Source: Bradyrhizobium yuanmingense
GTDB taxonomy: Bacteria; Pseudomonadota; Alphaproteobacteria; Rhizobiales; Xanthobacteraceae
DNA length: 64,000 nucleotides
NCBI RefSeq assembly: GCF_900094575.1
Contig: NZ_FMAE01000003.1
Coordinates: forward strand, 62,001-126,000
Direction: 5' to 3'
Shown: one piece after another, positions 1 to 9,255 of the stretch
Layout of the letters: each line of letters opens with the position of its first letter
How positions within the stretch are numbered: the first letter of the stretch is position 1
Program-made: the position numbers and the translations under genes
The notes under the pieces: model-generated
Databases searched by the model: none
Told to the model about the DNA's origin: nothing
What the model saw: only the letters and a program-made list of their open reading frames with translations

Positions 1-25
1 CAATGAGCCTTGCAACGACGCTCAT
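1..25 (-). CDS. 5' end of an unidentified gene, truncated by the window edge
   Basis: An ATG at 25-23 overlaps the TGA stop of the GntR gene (24-22) in an ATGA arrangement and reads MSVVARLI before the window ends. The overlap suggests translational coupling and an operon of binding protein, regulator and this gene. From context a permease or ATP-binding subunit of the ABC transporter is a reasonable guess, but eight codons cannot show it. Confidence 0.45.
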
Positions 26-726
26 GATTGCTCCCCGCCCGCCTGCGGATAGACGAAATCGATGGTCGAGTGCAGATGCGCCGCCAGCATTTTTTGCGCG
101 GCGGCCACGTCGCGGGCGAGCACGAGGTCGGCGAGCATCTGGTGACTGCGGATGAATCTCTCGCCGCTGTCGATGGCGCCCATCATCACGCGGCGGTAGC
201 GGTAGGCCTGGTCGTAGAGGTCGGAGTGGGCGGCCAGCATGCGCCGCGAGCCGCAGGCGGCGAGCAGCGCGGTGTGGAAGCCCTTGTGCAGCCGGTCGAA
301 CTCCGCCGCGCCCTCGCGGAATTCGTTGCCGGTGCGTTCGATGTGTCGGCGCATCTGGTGCAGCGCGCTGATGATGCCGGCCTCCCAGGCAGCATCGCCA
401 TGGAGGATGGCGAGCCTGACCGCCTCGATCTCGACCGCCGTCCGCATGCAGGTGATGTCGGCGAGATCTTCGCGACTGACCTCGGCGACGCGGAAGCCGC
501 GCTGGCCGATGCCGACGATGAGGCCGCGCGACATCAACCGCGAAAGGCCTTCGCGCAGGGGCGTGGCGCCGATATCGTAACGTTGCACGAGGTCGAGGAT
601 GCCCAGCCGCGATCCCGGTGCGAGATCTCCCGCCAGGATGTCCTGCTCGATGAGGTTTGCGGCACGCTCGCTCAAGGTGCCGGCTTCCGTCGGCAGGCGT
701 TCGAGAGTGCGCTCGGGAGCTGGCAT
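22..726 (-). CDS. GntR-family transcriptional regulator, FCD subfamily
   Basis: This 234-aa protein has an N-terminal winged helix-turn-helix (about residues 15-80, with SRLGILDLVQRYDIGATPLR matching the GntR recognition region). An all-helical FCD ligand domain follows (about 85-225). Its Asp/His residues (FDRLHKGFH, then SHQ and the H of AAHLHST) fit the usual FCD metal/ligand site, which typically senses small carboxylic acids. It lies 12 bp downstream of the binding-protein gene on the same strand. It probably represses that gene and the divergent hydrolase/cyclase genes in response to their substrate; the effector cannot be read from sequence. Confidence 0.9.
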   Translation of the reverse strand: MPAPERTLERLPTEAGTLSERAANLIEQDILAGDLAPGSRLGILDLVQRYDIGATPLREGLSRLMSRGLIVGIGQRGFRVAEVSREDLADITCMRTAVEIEAVRLAILHGDAAWEAGIISALHQMRRHIERTGNEFREGAAEFDRLHKGFHTALLAACGSRRMLAAHSDLYDQAYRYRRVMMGAIDSGERFIRSHQMLADLVLARDVAAAQKMLAAHLHSTIDFVYPQAGGEQS

Positions 727-738
727 CGTCGATATCCC

Positions 739-1680
739 TTAGTTCAGCACCAGTTTCGCGGTGTCGAGCTTCGATTGCAGCATCTTCTGCGACGACATCA
801 CCTCGATCCACCAGCTGAGGTTTTGCGGCTTGAGGTTCGGCTCGGACTGGTTCGGCGGCGTTGCCTTGACGAGATCGAGCGGCTGCTTGGTGAACCTGGC
901 GATCGAGGCCGAGGCCTTCTCGCGGTCGCTGTTGACGATCGCGGCGGCCTCCGCGACGGCCTCGCGAAACTTCTTCACGGTGGCCACATTCTTCTCCGCC
1001 CAGTCGCGCGATGCGGCATAGAAGATGATCGGATCGGTGCGGCCGAGCTCGGCGCCGTACCGCGCGCCAACCGAGCCGAGCCCCGCATTGCTCATGCGCG
1101 TGACGAACGGTTCGGCCGTGAGCACCGCATCGACGCCGCCTGATTTGATGATGTCGGCCATGGTCGGGAAGGTGACTTCGACGAAATTGACGCTTCGGGG
1201 ATCGACGCCTTTTTCGACCAGCCATTTCACGAACAGCACATGGAGAAAGGCGTTCAGGCCGGGCGCGCCGACCTTCTTGCCGATGAAATCCTTGGGATCC
1301 TTGATGGTGATGCCGTTGCGGACGAAGGCGGCGATGGCGGTGTTCGAGGTCGGATTCATGACCGAGGCGCCGGCGATCGCGACGAGGTCGAGGCCGCCGT
1401 CGACGGCCTGGAGGAAGACGGTGGAGGTGGGGCCGCCGACCTGAATCGAGTTCGACAGGATCGCCGCCGGGATGTTGGAGTTGATCGCGATCGGCGTCAT
1501 CTCGACTTGCAGCCCGTGCTTTTTGAAGATGCCTTCGTCGACCGCGACCATGGCCGAGGCGCAGTCGGAGGTCGCGGTGCAGCCAATCTGGATCTTGGCT
1601 TGGCCCAGCGCAGGTGCCGTCAGGCCAGCAGACATCCCGAGCACGAGGCCCGCCAACATCGTTCTGCTCGTTCGCCTCAC
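739..1680 (-). CDS. ABC transporter periplasmic substrate-binding protein, NMT1/SsuA type
   Basis: This 313-aa exported protein has a Sec signal peptide (basic start, hydrophobic core, cleavage near ALGQA at about residue 27). A periplasmic-binding fold of the NMT1/THI5/SsuA-TauA class follows, with DEGIFKKHGL after the first strand and GKKVGAPG in the middle. Such proteins capture sulfonates, nitrate, pyrimidine precursors or aromatic acids for ABC import. It is the first gene of a minus-strand operon with the GntR regulator. The divergent hydrolase and cyclase genes suggest the ligand is a ring-derived carboxylate or amide catabolised by them; this is inference. Confidence 0.88.
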   Translation of the reverse strand: MRRTSRTMLAGLVLGMSAGLTAPALGQAKIQIGCTATSDCASAMVAVDEGIFKKHGLQVEMTPIAINSNIPAAILSNSIQVGGPTSTVFLQAVDGGLDLVAIAGASVMNPTSNTAIAAFVRNGITIKDPKDFIGKKVGAPGLNAFLHVLFVKWLVEKGVDPRSVNFVEVTFPTMADIIKSGGVDAVLTAEPFVTRMSNAGLGSVGARYGAELGRTDPIIFYAASRDWAEKNVATVKKFREAVAEAAAIVNSDREKASASIARFTKQPLDLVKATPPNQSEPNLKPQNLSWWIEVMSSQKMLQSKLDTAKLVLN

Positions 1681-1768
1681 TGCGCTCTCCCCGTTTTGTA
1701 TTTTTCAGTCTTGTTCATCGATATTTTATCTGATCATATATTTGAAACGATGACAAGGGGTGCCCAAG
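1681..1768. promoter_or_regulatory. AT-rich divergent intergenic region
   Basis: This short region separates the oppositely transcribed binding-protein and hydrolase genes. It is far richer in A and T than its surroundings and contains a TGATCA palindrome at 1731-1736. It is the natural place for both promoters and for a GntR/FCD operator. I cannot assign -35/-10 boxes with confidence. Confidence 0.45.
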
Positions 1769-2758
1769 GTGAAGCTCGCAACGTTCAGATCGGCCGGCCA
1801 GGAGAAGATCGGAGCCGTCCATAGCAATGACAGCCAGGTGCTTGACCTCGCCGCCGCGGCCGCACGGGACGGCGGAGCCGATCCGGCCTTCGGCTCGATG
1901 CTGGCGCTGATCGACGCCGGGCCCCGCGCGCTCGATCGGGCCCGGGTGCTGCTCGACAAGCACGGAAAGGACGCGACGCTGTCGGCGGCGGTCACCACCG
2001 TCGACATCCTCGCGCCGGTGCCGGAGCCGAGGCAAATGCGCGACGGCATGTCGTTCCCCCTGCACATCCTGCAGGCGCCGCGCGGGCAGCAAAAGCTCGC
2101 CGCGCGTGCCAAGGGCGACATGGCGGAATTGGCGCGCATCGACGCCGAGCCGCTCGGCGAATTGCCCGAGGTCTATCGCAAGCAGCCGATCTACTACATC
2201 ACCAACCGCTTCAGCGTCCGCGGCACCAACACCACGGTGAAATGGCCGCGCTACAGCAAGGTGATGGACTACGAGCTCGAATTCGGCATCATCACCAAGA
2301 ACAAGGGCGCGAACATCACGCCTGCGAGGGCTGGGGATCACATCTTCGGCTACACCATCTTCAACGATTTCTCCGCGCGCGACGCCCAGCGCATCGAGAT
2401 GGAGGGGCGGCTCGGCCCTGCCAAGGGCAAGAGTTTTGACGGCGGCAACGTGATGGGGCCCTGGATCGTGACGCCGGACGAGATCGGTGATCCCTACAAG
2501 CTGAAGATGGAAGCGCGCGTCAACGGCGAGACCCGCTCCAAGGGCATCTCCGAGGGCATGCTGTTTTCGTTCGAGGAGATCATCGCGCACGTCTCCCAGG
2601 ACGAGACGCTGATGCCCGGTGAATTCATCGGCTCCGGCACGGTCGGCAATGGCTGCGGCCTCGAGCTCGGCTGGTTTCTCGAGCATGGCGATACGATCGA
2701 GCTCGAGGTCGAGAAGATCGGCATTTTGAAGAATCGCGTCGAGCGGCAAGAAACCTGA
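1769..2758 (+). CDS. Fumarylacetoacetate hydrolase (FAH) family protein
   Basis: This 329-aa cytosolic protein hydrolyses C-C bonds or decarboxylates/isomerises dioxo acids in ring catabolism. Metal-binding motifs of the FAH fold are visible: the ExE pair in DYELEFG, the Asp in YTIFNDFSARD, and the KGKSFDGGNVMGPW loop. The usual family start is MKLATF, which fits the GTG at 1769 preceded by AAGGGG at 1755-1760 with an 8-nt spacer. A second in-frame GTG lies at 1760 and would add three residues. The cyclase-family gene follows 72 bp downstream on the same strand. The exact substrate is not evident. Confidence 0.88.
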   Translation: MKLATFRSAGQEKIGAVHSNDSQVLDLAAAAARDGGADPAFGSMLALIDAGPRALDRARVLLDKHGKDATLSAAVTTVDILAPVPEPRQMRDGMSFPLHILQAPRGQQKLAARAKGDMAELARIDAEPLGELPEVYRKQPIYYITNRFSVRGTNTTVKWPRYSKVMDYELEFGIITKNKGANITPARAGDHIFGYTIFNDFSARDAQRIEMEGRLGPAKGKSFDGGNVMGPWIVTPDEIGDPYKLKMEARVNGETRSKGISEGMLFSFEEIIAHVSQDETLMPGEFIGSGTVGNGCGLELGWFLEHGDTIELEVEKIGILKNRVERQET

Positions 2759-2830
2759 AGGGGGCGTCTGAAGGCGCGCTTGAAGCGACGCCTGACTGCC
2801 GCCAACGAGAACAATCAACGAGGAAGCGCC

Positions 2831-3607
2831 ATGACGAGCAAGCTGATCGACATCTCCGTCCCCCTCCAGAACGACGTGCCGGCCGACCCGCCTGGCAATC
2901 ATCCGACGATCCAGTACATCAATCATCAGCAGGGCCTGCCGCGCATGCTGCAGTTCTTCGATGGACTGAAGGCCGAGGATCTGCCTGATGGCCAGGGCTG
3001 GGCGGTGGAGCAGGTCAGCCTCTCCACCCACAACGGCACGCATCTCGATGCGCCCTGGCATTTTCACCCGACCATGAATCGCGGCGAGCGGTCCTGGACC
3101 ATCGACGAGGTGCCGTTGGAATGGTGCTTCCAGCCCGGCGTGAAGCTCGACTTCCGGCACTTGCCGGACGGCTATGTCGCGACGGCCAAAGACGTCGAGG
3201 CCGAGCTCAAGCGCATCGGCCACGAGCTGAGGCCGCTCGAGATCGTCGTGGTCAACACCAGCGCCGGCGCCAAATATGGCCAGCAGGACTACGTCACCTC
3301 GGGCTGCGGCATGGGCTACGAAGCAACCATGTACCTGCTCGAGCGCGGCGTGCGCCTGACCGGCACCGATGGCTGGAGCTGGGACGCGCCGTTCGTTCAC
3401 ACCGCGAAGAAATATGCCGAGACGAAAGACGCCAGCCTGATCTGGGAAGGCCACAAGGCCGGACGCCATATCGGCTATTGCCATCTCGAGAAGCTGCACA
3501 ATCTCGAACTGCTGCCGCCAACCGGCTTCAAGGTGTCATGCTTCCCCGTGAAGATCGAGCGAGCCTCGGCGGGATGGACAAGAGCGGTCGCGATTTTGGA
3601 GGGGTAG
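2831..3607 (+). CDS. Cyclase-family protein (kynurenine formamidase-like amidohydrolase)
   Basis: This 258-aa member of the metal-dependent cyclase/KynB family hydrolyses amides or lactones. It shows the family metal-binding signature HNGTHLDAPWHF, near residues 66-77, and GTDGWSWD further on. The ATG at 2831 is chosen because GAGGAA at 2820-2825 is well spaced before it. An open frame continues upstream to 2780 but has no homology-like content. It is co-directional with the FAH gene, so the pair could open and then cleave a ring-derived substrate delivered by the divergent transporter. Confidence 0.88.
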   Translation: MTSKLIDISVPLQNDVPADPPGNHPTIQYINHQQGLPRMLQFFDGLKAEDLPDGQGWAVEQVSLSTHNGTHLDAPWHFHPTMNRGERSWTIDEVPLEWCFQPGVKLDFRHLPDGYVATAKDVEAELKRIGHELRPLEIVVVNTSAGAKYGQQDYVTSGCGMGYEATMYLLERGVRLTGTDGWSWDAPFVHTAKKYAETKDASLIWEGHKAGRHIGYCHLEKLHNLELLPPTGFKVSCFPVKIERASAGWTRAVAILEG

Positions 3608-3640
3608 CTTGTTGAGGCCTGCGTTGGGAGGGCCACCTGA

Positions 3641-6600
3641 CTACCTAGGTTGCCTTCTCGCACTACGTTTGGCCGACTTCTTCGGCTTGCCCGCCTTCTT
3701 CGCTGGTTTGAGGGAAAGCTTTGATGAGCCAAGTTTGAGCAGATCAAACGATACGATCTCCAGGCCGGAGACGCGACCATTGGTCCGCTGGTAGGCTTTG
3801 GCTTGGCCGCGCAGCCACGATTCAAGCTCCTGGAGTCCAACCAGACGATTGTTCACACGCCAGCGCTTGCAGTCGTTTGTACCCCCACGGTTCACCAGGA
3901 GAAATATCCCGTGCCGCGCCTCGCGCATGTATTGGCCTATCAGCTGATTCTTCAGGCGTTCGTTCAGCTCGTGCGCTTGCCATTGACCCGCGATTTTGAT
4001 CTCGATCGGAATACGGCGCTCGACTGCCGGGTGGTGAAGGCGAATATCCGTGCGCTTCCCGTCTGCCAGCTCTTCTTCTGAGCCGGTCGTATAGCTCGAT
4101 CGTGCAGCAAGCTTGAGGCGGTTCGCTATAACCTTTCGAAGCTCCACCTCGTTGGACACCTTCCGCAGCAGTGAGGCCTCGCTTTCATCTCCTTCCTCAT
4201 ACTCATGCTTGAGATCATCGAGGCGCGAGAGAGCGATGCGGAACAGATCATCTTCAGTTCTCGGCGCGCGTTCAACATCGGCGGCGAACGCATGGACGTC
4301 GGAGGGGGCCCATGGACCTGCGTCGGAATCCTGCTCTGCGCGACGTTCCGCCAAGACAAGGAAGTAGTCGCGGCGCTCCTTGATGTTGTCCGCCAAGGCA
4401 ATCAGGGCATCGTAGGTCTCACGCCCCGGCAGGTTGAACAGCAACTCCAAAAGGAGGTCTCGACCGTGTCGCTGACGATAGCTCAGCGAGCGGTAGTGGG
4501 CTTCGCCTTCTTCATCTTCGTCCTCCGTCTCGATCAACTGTGCCAGATGCAGATAGCCCAGCATCTCGTGTAGGATTGGCACCGTCACGAAGTCCTTGTG
4601 CGCAGAGGCAATGCCCCGCCGATCTTCATCGAAAAGCTCATGCAGTACGGCGTTGGCCCGCGCCGCACGCTCGCTATCGTCTGACCCTCCCTTAACCCAG
4701 ATCCTGAGCGACTTAAGCCCAGAAGACCCATCCAGGGCGAGCAATGCCGCGATCCAGAGGGCCCGCAGCGGAGAATCAATCGACGCTCGAACTCGCGTGA
4801 TCTCTAGGAAGGAATCTGGGGGGCGGCGCTCATCCGCCATGACAATCGTTATGGCCTCACGGACGGCATACTGCGTGCCATGCGGATGATCTCGCACAAG
4901 TGTCGCGATTTTGCCGCTCAGTTCGCCACCGAGCTGACCGTTACGCCGCAGTCGCGACAAGATGTAACCTCGCGAACTCTCGGCGGGAGTGGTCAACTCC
5001 CATTTCGCCTCATCCAAGAGTAACCTGTCGACGGTTGCAGGATAGGCGTTTCGAAGATCCTCGAACCACCGCGGGAAGCTGTTGAGTTCCCACGTACCAT
5101 AGCGGGCCGCCACTTCCGCTTCCCCGCCCGATAGCGATTCTACCCAACCGGCTGAACCGTCGGCCTCCATGGCAATTCCACTTAGGCCTATAATTACATT
5201 CCACGGCGTCGAGTGTGCAGCCCCCTTATACGATGACCGGATTGGCGGCCTATATTGCCGCCAAAACCCCCTACAGAAATCGCGGAATTTCACGGCGACC
5301 TCCTCCCCGAATTCGGGTATGAGGCCCTGCCACTTAGTCATTGTCCAAGCCGTATTCTTCTTTTCGGCCTTCCTGGCTTCATCAAATAGCCATCGAGTAT
5401 TGTTCCAAACCTTCCCTTCATGGGCGATGGAGAGATCTCCTACCTGGGACGGATTTCCCTTCAATCTTTCGATCCACTCCTGCCTGTCGCGTGAGCGCCG
5501 CTCTCTTTCCTGATCGCTCCTTTGGCGCCTCGCGGCGAGCTGTGCCATACTCCGGCGCGTGGCTTCGTCCGGTAGCGACGGCGAAATCAATAGTTCCAAC
5601 TCAGAGGATAACGATTCGCTGCTGGCCACCGCCGCTTTCAGCTCTTCAAGCTTCTCTTCCGGACGGCCCGAGTGATGCCAAGCCGCAAATGCGGCCGAAA
5701 CCGCCGTCCGTTTGTCATCAAGACTTCGACAGTCGCGGATAACCGCCGTGAAGAATTCGAAGTCTCGCAAATTAAGTACGCCGAGCAACTGAAAAGGAGA
5801 CACCTGCCTCCACTCGATGACCGGGCCTTGGCCTCGCCGACGCATGCGCCGTACTTCATGCCAGAACAACTCATGCTTCAGCTTTGGCGTCTCCCCGACG
5901 ATTTTTGAGGCCTTCTCTTCGACATTGTCGGTGTACCGGGAGATGTGGCCCGCCTCCAGGCACATGCTCAGGACCGACAGGAGTGCTGGGTTTGAGAAAT
6001 ATCCGTCCCCGCCGCCTATGATGTCAAACGCTAGTGCGCCTGCTGAGGGGAGGAGCCAATCATATCTGGTAGAAATACGAGTGAATTCGTCGTCGTGTAG
6101 AGGCGGTGTAGTCAGCAACGCGTTCAAGCCCTCAAGGATATCGAGCTTCTCCTGCTGATGGGGAATGTTCGCGAGGATCGTCTCGAGTTCATGATTGACC
6201 AGATCCGAATCGTAGGCGGCGTTGGCGGGCAGCTTTCGTAGAAGGTCCACGAGATCCACATAACTGATGTACTCTGGCACCAGGAATTCCAGCGCGTGAC
6301 CCACTAGGTCGCGGGCAATGCCAGCAGGGTCTCGCAGGATCAGGCGCGCCAATTTCCGCTTATCTGCAACGGAGCCCGTGGCCGCTATCACCTGGACCGA
6401 CAGTGCTTTCGTCCAAGAATCTGCCGTCCGCTCCTTGAAATAGTCGAAAGCGATGGATTGAAATCCTGGAATGGCCGCTTCGCGCACGATTCTGAGCAGA
6501 AGTTGTCTTACGTCGAGGTGTTCGCGATATCGGTCAAATAGAGCGCGTATCGAACTGGAAAGTCGTTGGTCGGCGAAGCGACGCACCTCCCGCGTGTCAA

Positions 6601-8050
6601 TTCTGATCGGGGTATGATTGCGGTCCTGGTACCGTTCCGCGAATACCTTAAGCAAGGTGCCGCGTGTTCCGATATCCAAGGCGGACGCGTCGCCGTTCTC
6701 CAGCAGGACTTTAGGATCGGCATTGAGGACCTGGTCGCGAATATCCTGATCTGTGAGCGCGAGCCATGCGGCAATGGGTTTGATGGCGGGCCGGACCACA
6801 GTGTGCTCTGTCCCGTACGGACGAGCGAAGAGCAGGGCTTCGACTTTCCGCCTGTTCTTTCGCCTGTCCAGCAGCCGGGCGAGCCAGCAGGCGCAAAGGT
6901 ATTCTCGGGCCGTGGGATGATGGAAACGTACGGTGCCGTACAACGATTCATCGAACAGGGCCGTGGACAGAAGAGCATTGATCTCTTCTGCTTTCCAGCC
7001 CTGCAGCACAGTCCCGGGGTCGATCGAGTTGGAACGAACCCGTTCTGCCGTGCCCTCATCAGGAAGAAGGAACGAAGTTCGTTCCGACAAGGTTGCGGCG
7101 GCGGCCAGGGCTTGGGCCCCTAGAACAGCGTGCTCTAAGGCAATGCCGCGTCCCTTATAAGCGGGGTTCAGCTCGGATAGCTTGATCTCGACGTTGTATC
7201 TAACGACATCGCTATAGTTACCTATTCTTCCATCGCGCTTCCAAAGCGCAATAAGCCCAGGGAGATCGGCCGGGCGCGTTGCGAAAACCTCAGCATTCGC
7301 ATGCTCAACGGCAGCGATAAATGCTTCGGGTCTATCAACGCCGTTGGCCGCTGCAAACTTCGAGACTTGTTCAGTGCTCAGCCCTGCCAGGCGAACGACG
7401 TTGACCGGCGGACTCTTCTCCGTTCCCGATGTCGCCGACCCATCTAACCCGTCGTCGTCACTTACCCCGTCTTCTTCACCACCGTCAGTCGTTCTCGCCG
7501 GGTCCTTCGCTTCCTCCGCGACGTCGGTGACCGATTGCAAGCCGAGACGTTCGGCGAGCATTGCGCGATCTGCGTTAGCCTGCCAAGCGTGCGGACGCGT
7601 TGAGACGACGAGGGAATACCGCGTGTTGTTAGGGCCTACCGCGTCCGCAAACTGCGTGATCGCGATGGTAAAGTCGCGAGGATCTGCCAGCTTTGCCTCG
7701 TCCACGGCGTCCAGGAAGAAGTAGGCGTGTTCTTCTCCGCGTTGCCACGTCAAGAGGTCTTCTGCCGTTCCGATGTTCAGCGCGGATTGTAGTGACGGAA
7801 GTTTGGCCAGTAGATCGAGCGCTGCGTAGAAGGCAGGTTTTCCTTCCGCGATGAGACGGCGCGCCTGCTGCCGAAACTCCTCTGATTTGCCGGTGCCAGC
7901 CTCAGCCATGACGACCGTGCAGCGAGCTTGGAGGATCTGATCCCACGACTTGCTCGAATAGAGGTCGACGAAAGATGTGCTTTCATTTTCCGCTTCATCG
8001 TCTTCGTCGTAATCAACGAATTGACGATCCAATTCCACGTAGGGCGCCAT
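3641..8050 (-). CDS. NACHT-type STAND NTPase with C-terminal PD-(D/E)XK nuclease-like domain; candidate anti-phage effector
   Basis: This 1469-aa protein starts almost directly with a P-loop NTPase. The Walker A AEAGTGKS is at residues 49-56, a NACHT-style Walker B FFLDAVDEA at about 111-119, and a sensor-like STRP at about 150-153. An acidic low-complexity linker follows, then a winged-helix-like stretch (FHHPTAREYLCACWL, about residue 375-390). About 900 residues of helical sensor-like sequence come next. Near the C-terminus, Asp1335, Glu1350 and Lys1352 (TDIRL ... IEIKI) followed by QLIGQYM match a PD-(D/E)XK core, before a Lys-rich tail. By analogy with Avs/bNACHT defence proteins it may sense an invader and activate its nuclease. 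A GTG at 8098 would add 16 residues; neither start has a clear ribosome site. Base composition is unlike the neighbours. Function is inferred. Confidence 0.8.
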   Translation of the reverse strand: MAPYVELDRQFVDYDEDDEAENESTSFVDLYSSKSWDQILQARCTVVMAEAGTGKSEEFRQQARRLIAEGKPAFYAALDLLAKLPSLQSALNIGTAEDLLTWQRGEEHAYFFLDAVDEAKLADPRDFTIAITQFADAVGPNNTRYSLVVSTRPHAWQANADRAMLAERLGLQSVTDVAEEAKDPARTTDGGEEDGVSDDDGLDGSATSGTEKSPPVNVVRLAGLSTEQVSKFAAANGVDRPEAFIAAVEHANAEVFATRPADLPGLIALWKRDGRIGNYSDVVRYNVEIKLSELNPAYKGRGIALEHAVLGAQALAAAATLSERTSFLLPDEGTAERVRSNSIDPGTVLQGWKAEEINALLSTALFDESLYGTVRFHHPTAREYLCACWLARLLDRRKNRRKVEALLFARPYGTEHTVVRPAIKPIAAWLALTDQDIRDQVLNADPKVLLENGDASALDIGTRGTLLKVFAERYQDRNHTPIRIDTREVRRFADQRLSSSIRALFDRYREHLDVRQLLLRIVREAAIPGFQSIAFDYFKERTADSWTKALSVQVIAATGSVADKRKLARLILRDPAGIARDLVGHALEFLVPEYISYVDLVDLLRKLPANAAYDSDLVNHELETILANIPHQQEKLDILEGLNALLTTPPLHDDEFTRISTRYDWLLPSAGALAFDIIGGGDGYFSNPALLSVLSMCLEAGHISRYTDNVEEKASKIVGETPKLKHELFWHEVRRMRRRGQGPVIEWRQVSPFQLLGVLNLRDFEFFTAVIRDCRSLDDKRTAVSAAFAAWHHSGRPEEKLEELKAAVASSESLSSELELLISPSLPDEATRRSMAQLAARRQRSDQERERRSRDRQEWIERLKGNPSQVGDLSIAHEGKVWNNTRWLFDEARKAEKKNTAWTMTKWQGLIPEFGEEVAVKFRDFCRGFWRQYRPPIRSSYKGAAHSTPWNVIIGLSGIAMEADGSAGWVESLSGGEAEVAARYGTWELNSFPRWFEDLRNAYPATVDRLLLDEAKWELTTPAESSRGYILSRLRRNGQLGGELSGKIATLVRDHPHGTQYAVREAITIVMADERRPPDSFLEITRVRASIDSPLRALWIAALLALDGSSGLKSLRIWVKGGSDDSERAARANAVLHELFDEDRRGIASAHKDFVTVPILHEMLGYLHLAQLIETEDEDEEGEAHYRSLSYRQRHGRDLLLELLFNLPGRETYDALIALADNIKERRDYFLVLAERRAEQDSDAGPWAPSDVHAFAADVERAPRTEDDLFRIALSRLDDLKHEYEEGDESEASLLRKVSNEVELRKVIANRLKLAARSSYTTGSEEELADGKRTDIRLHHPAVERRIPIEIKIAGQWQAHELNERLKNQLIGQYMREARHGIFLLVNRGGTNDCKRWRVNNRLVGLQELESWLRGQAKAYQRTNGRVSGLEIVSFDLLKLGSSKLSLKPAKKAGKPKKSAKRSARRQPR

Positions 8051-8148
8051 CTTCGATTCGGATTTCCAGGGATTACGGTGACCGCACTGGACTGTCACGA
8101 TAATTGATTCGGCGATAAGATACCTCGTTTGCCAATCCTAGGGGCAGT
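8051..8148. promoter_or_regulatory. Head-to-head promoter region of two nuclease-like genes
   Basis: The STAND gene and the second PD-(D/E)XK gene are divergently transcribed from this short gap, which shrinks to 50 bp if the STAND start is GTG 8098. Such close divergence usually means shared regulation. AGGGG at 8140-8144 is the likely ribosome site for the plus-strand gene. No convincing inverted repeat was seen. Confidence 0.4.
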
Positions 8149-9096
8149 ATGCGACCGGCCATCATCAAGTCGAAGAAGGCGCAAATCGAAGTATTCGAGC
8201 GGCTGCACGCTCGCATGAAGAAGCAATTCACGGGCCATGAACCCGACAACAAATACTTTCTGCGCGGCTACAAAGGAGCAGAGGACCTTGCCGGATTTGG
8301 TCTCGATTTCTGGATCGAATTCAAATGGATGGGGGTCAATTTGTGGGGGCCTCCGCTCGACGGATCGCACGGCAACAGGAACGTCCTTGGCTTCGCGACC
8401 TACAGCGCAAGATCGGGGATCGGCAGAACAGCCGCGATCCTCGCACGCGATCCCGAGGGAATCGCGCTCTACCATGACGGCCGCGTTTACGCGCGAGACG
8501 GGCGCGCACGGCCGCATCGCGACGAGCCGATGATCCAGATCAATGGCCGTCTTTACTACCGGATCGCCTATGTCGATGATGATCACTTCTTCGATCGCAT
8601 TCTGGAATATCACTTCAGCCGCCTCAACGTCGATCTTGGTGCGGGCGGAGGCCGTGGCGGCACGAAAGGCAGGGGGACCGGCATGGATGCCGGGCCCGCT
8701 GCCGGCGGCGAGCGATCAAGCGCGGTCTTCATCGCGCAGCACAATCCTCTCACTATCGCGCTCTGGAAACAGCTTGAAGCTCTCGGTTATAAGAAATGCC
8801 CATGCGATGTTGTCACACCCGACCTTCTGGTTAAGAAGAATGCAAGGTCAGTTCTTTTCGAAGTGAAGCCTTCGGCCCTTTCGCATGACCTGATGCTCGC
8901 GTGCGGACAAGTGCTCGTCTACAACGAGCATGCCAAGGCCGACCGGACGGTCATTGTCAGCGCGAAAGCCGGAGTCTCGGGCTATGGCGAGGGTCTCGCA
9001 CGCGTCATGAAGAAAAACGGCATAGCTTTTGTTCCTTACCGAAAGACCAACGACGGATACATTTTTGAAGGGCTTGAACGTATCCTTCCCGTTTAG
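8149..9096 (+). CDS. Uncharacterised protein with C-terminal PD-(D/E)XK nuclease-like domain
   Basis: This 315-aa protein was not recognised as a named family. Residues 1-160 form an unknown globular domain. A Gly-rich flexible linker follows (about 163-192). The C-terminal domain carries Asp225 (TPDLL), Glu238 and Lys240 (LFEVKPS), then a helix with CGQVLVY. The D-x12-E-x-K spacing and following GQ-x3-Y helix are typical of restriction-endonuclease-like folds. It diverges from the STAND gene and so is a plausible partner, accessory nuclease or regulator. Its start has AGGGG four bases upstream. Codon use resembles the STAND gene rather than the core flanks. Confidence 0.65.
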   Translation: MRPAIIKSKKAQIEVFERLHARMKKQFTGHEPDNKYFLRGYKGAEDLAGFGLDFWIEFKWMGVNLWGPPLDGSHGNRNVLGFATYSARSGIGRTAAILARDPEGIALYHDGRVYARDGRARPHRDEPMIQINGRLYYRIAYVDDDHFFDRILEYHFSRLNVDLGAGGGRGGTKGRGTGMDAGPAAGGERSSAVFIAQHNPLTIALWKQLEALGYKKCPCDVVTPDLLVKKNARSVLFEVKPSALSHDLMLACGQVLVYNEHAKADRTVIVSAKAGVSGYGEGLARVMKKNGIAFVPYRKTNDGYIFEGLERILPV

Positions 9097-9255
9097 GGAC
9101 ATTTCTGCGGGGCCGTGGTCCAGCGATCTCGTTTGCGTCATCCTCGCTATCAATCTTTCTCGCGAATTACGTCCTTTGAAGAGATGAGCGGTATGCGTCC
9201 CGTCATCTGGCATCGCCAATGCCGAGAAGTCGGCATAGAGCCGCTCGATTAACCG

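Noticed and set aside
1715..3499. A 594-codon open frame on the minus strand opposite the FAH and cyclase genes
   Set aside because: Its translation is a compositional shadow rich in Arg, His, Asp and Val with no domain. The plus strand encodes two well-formed enzymes over the same bases.
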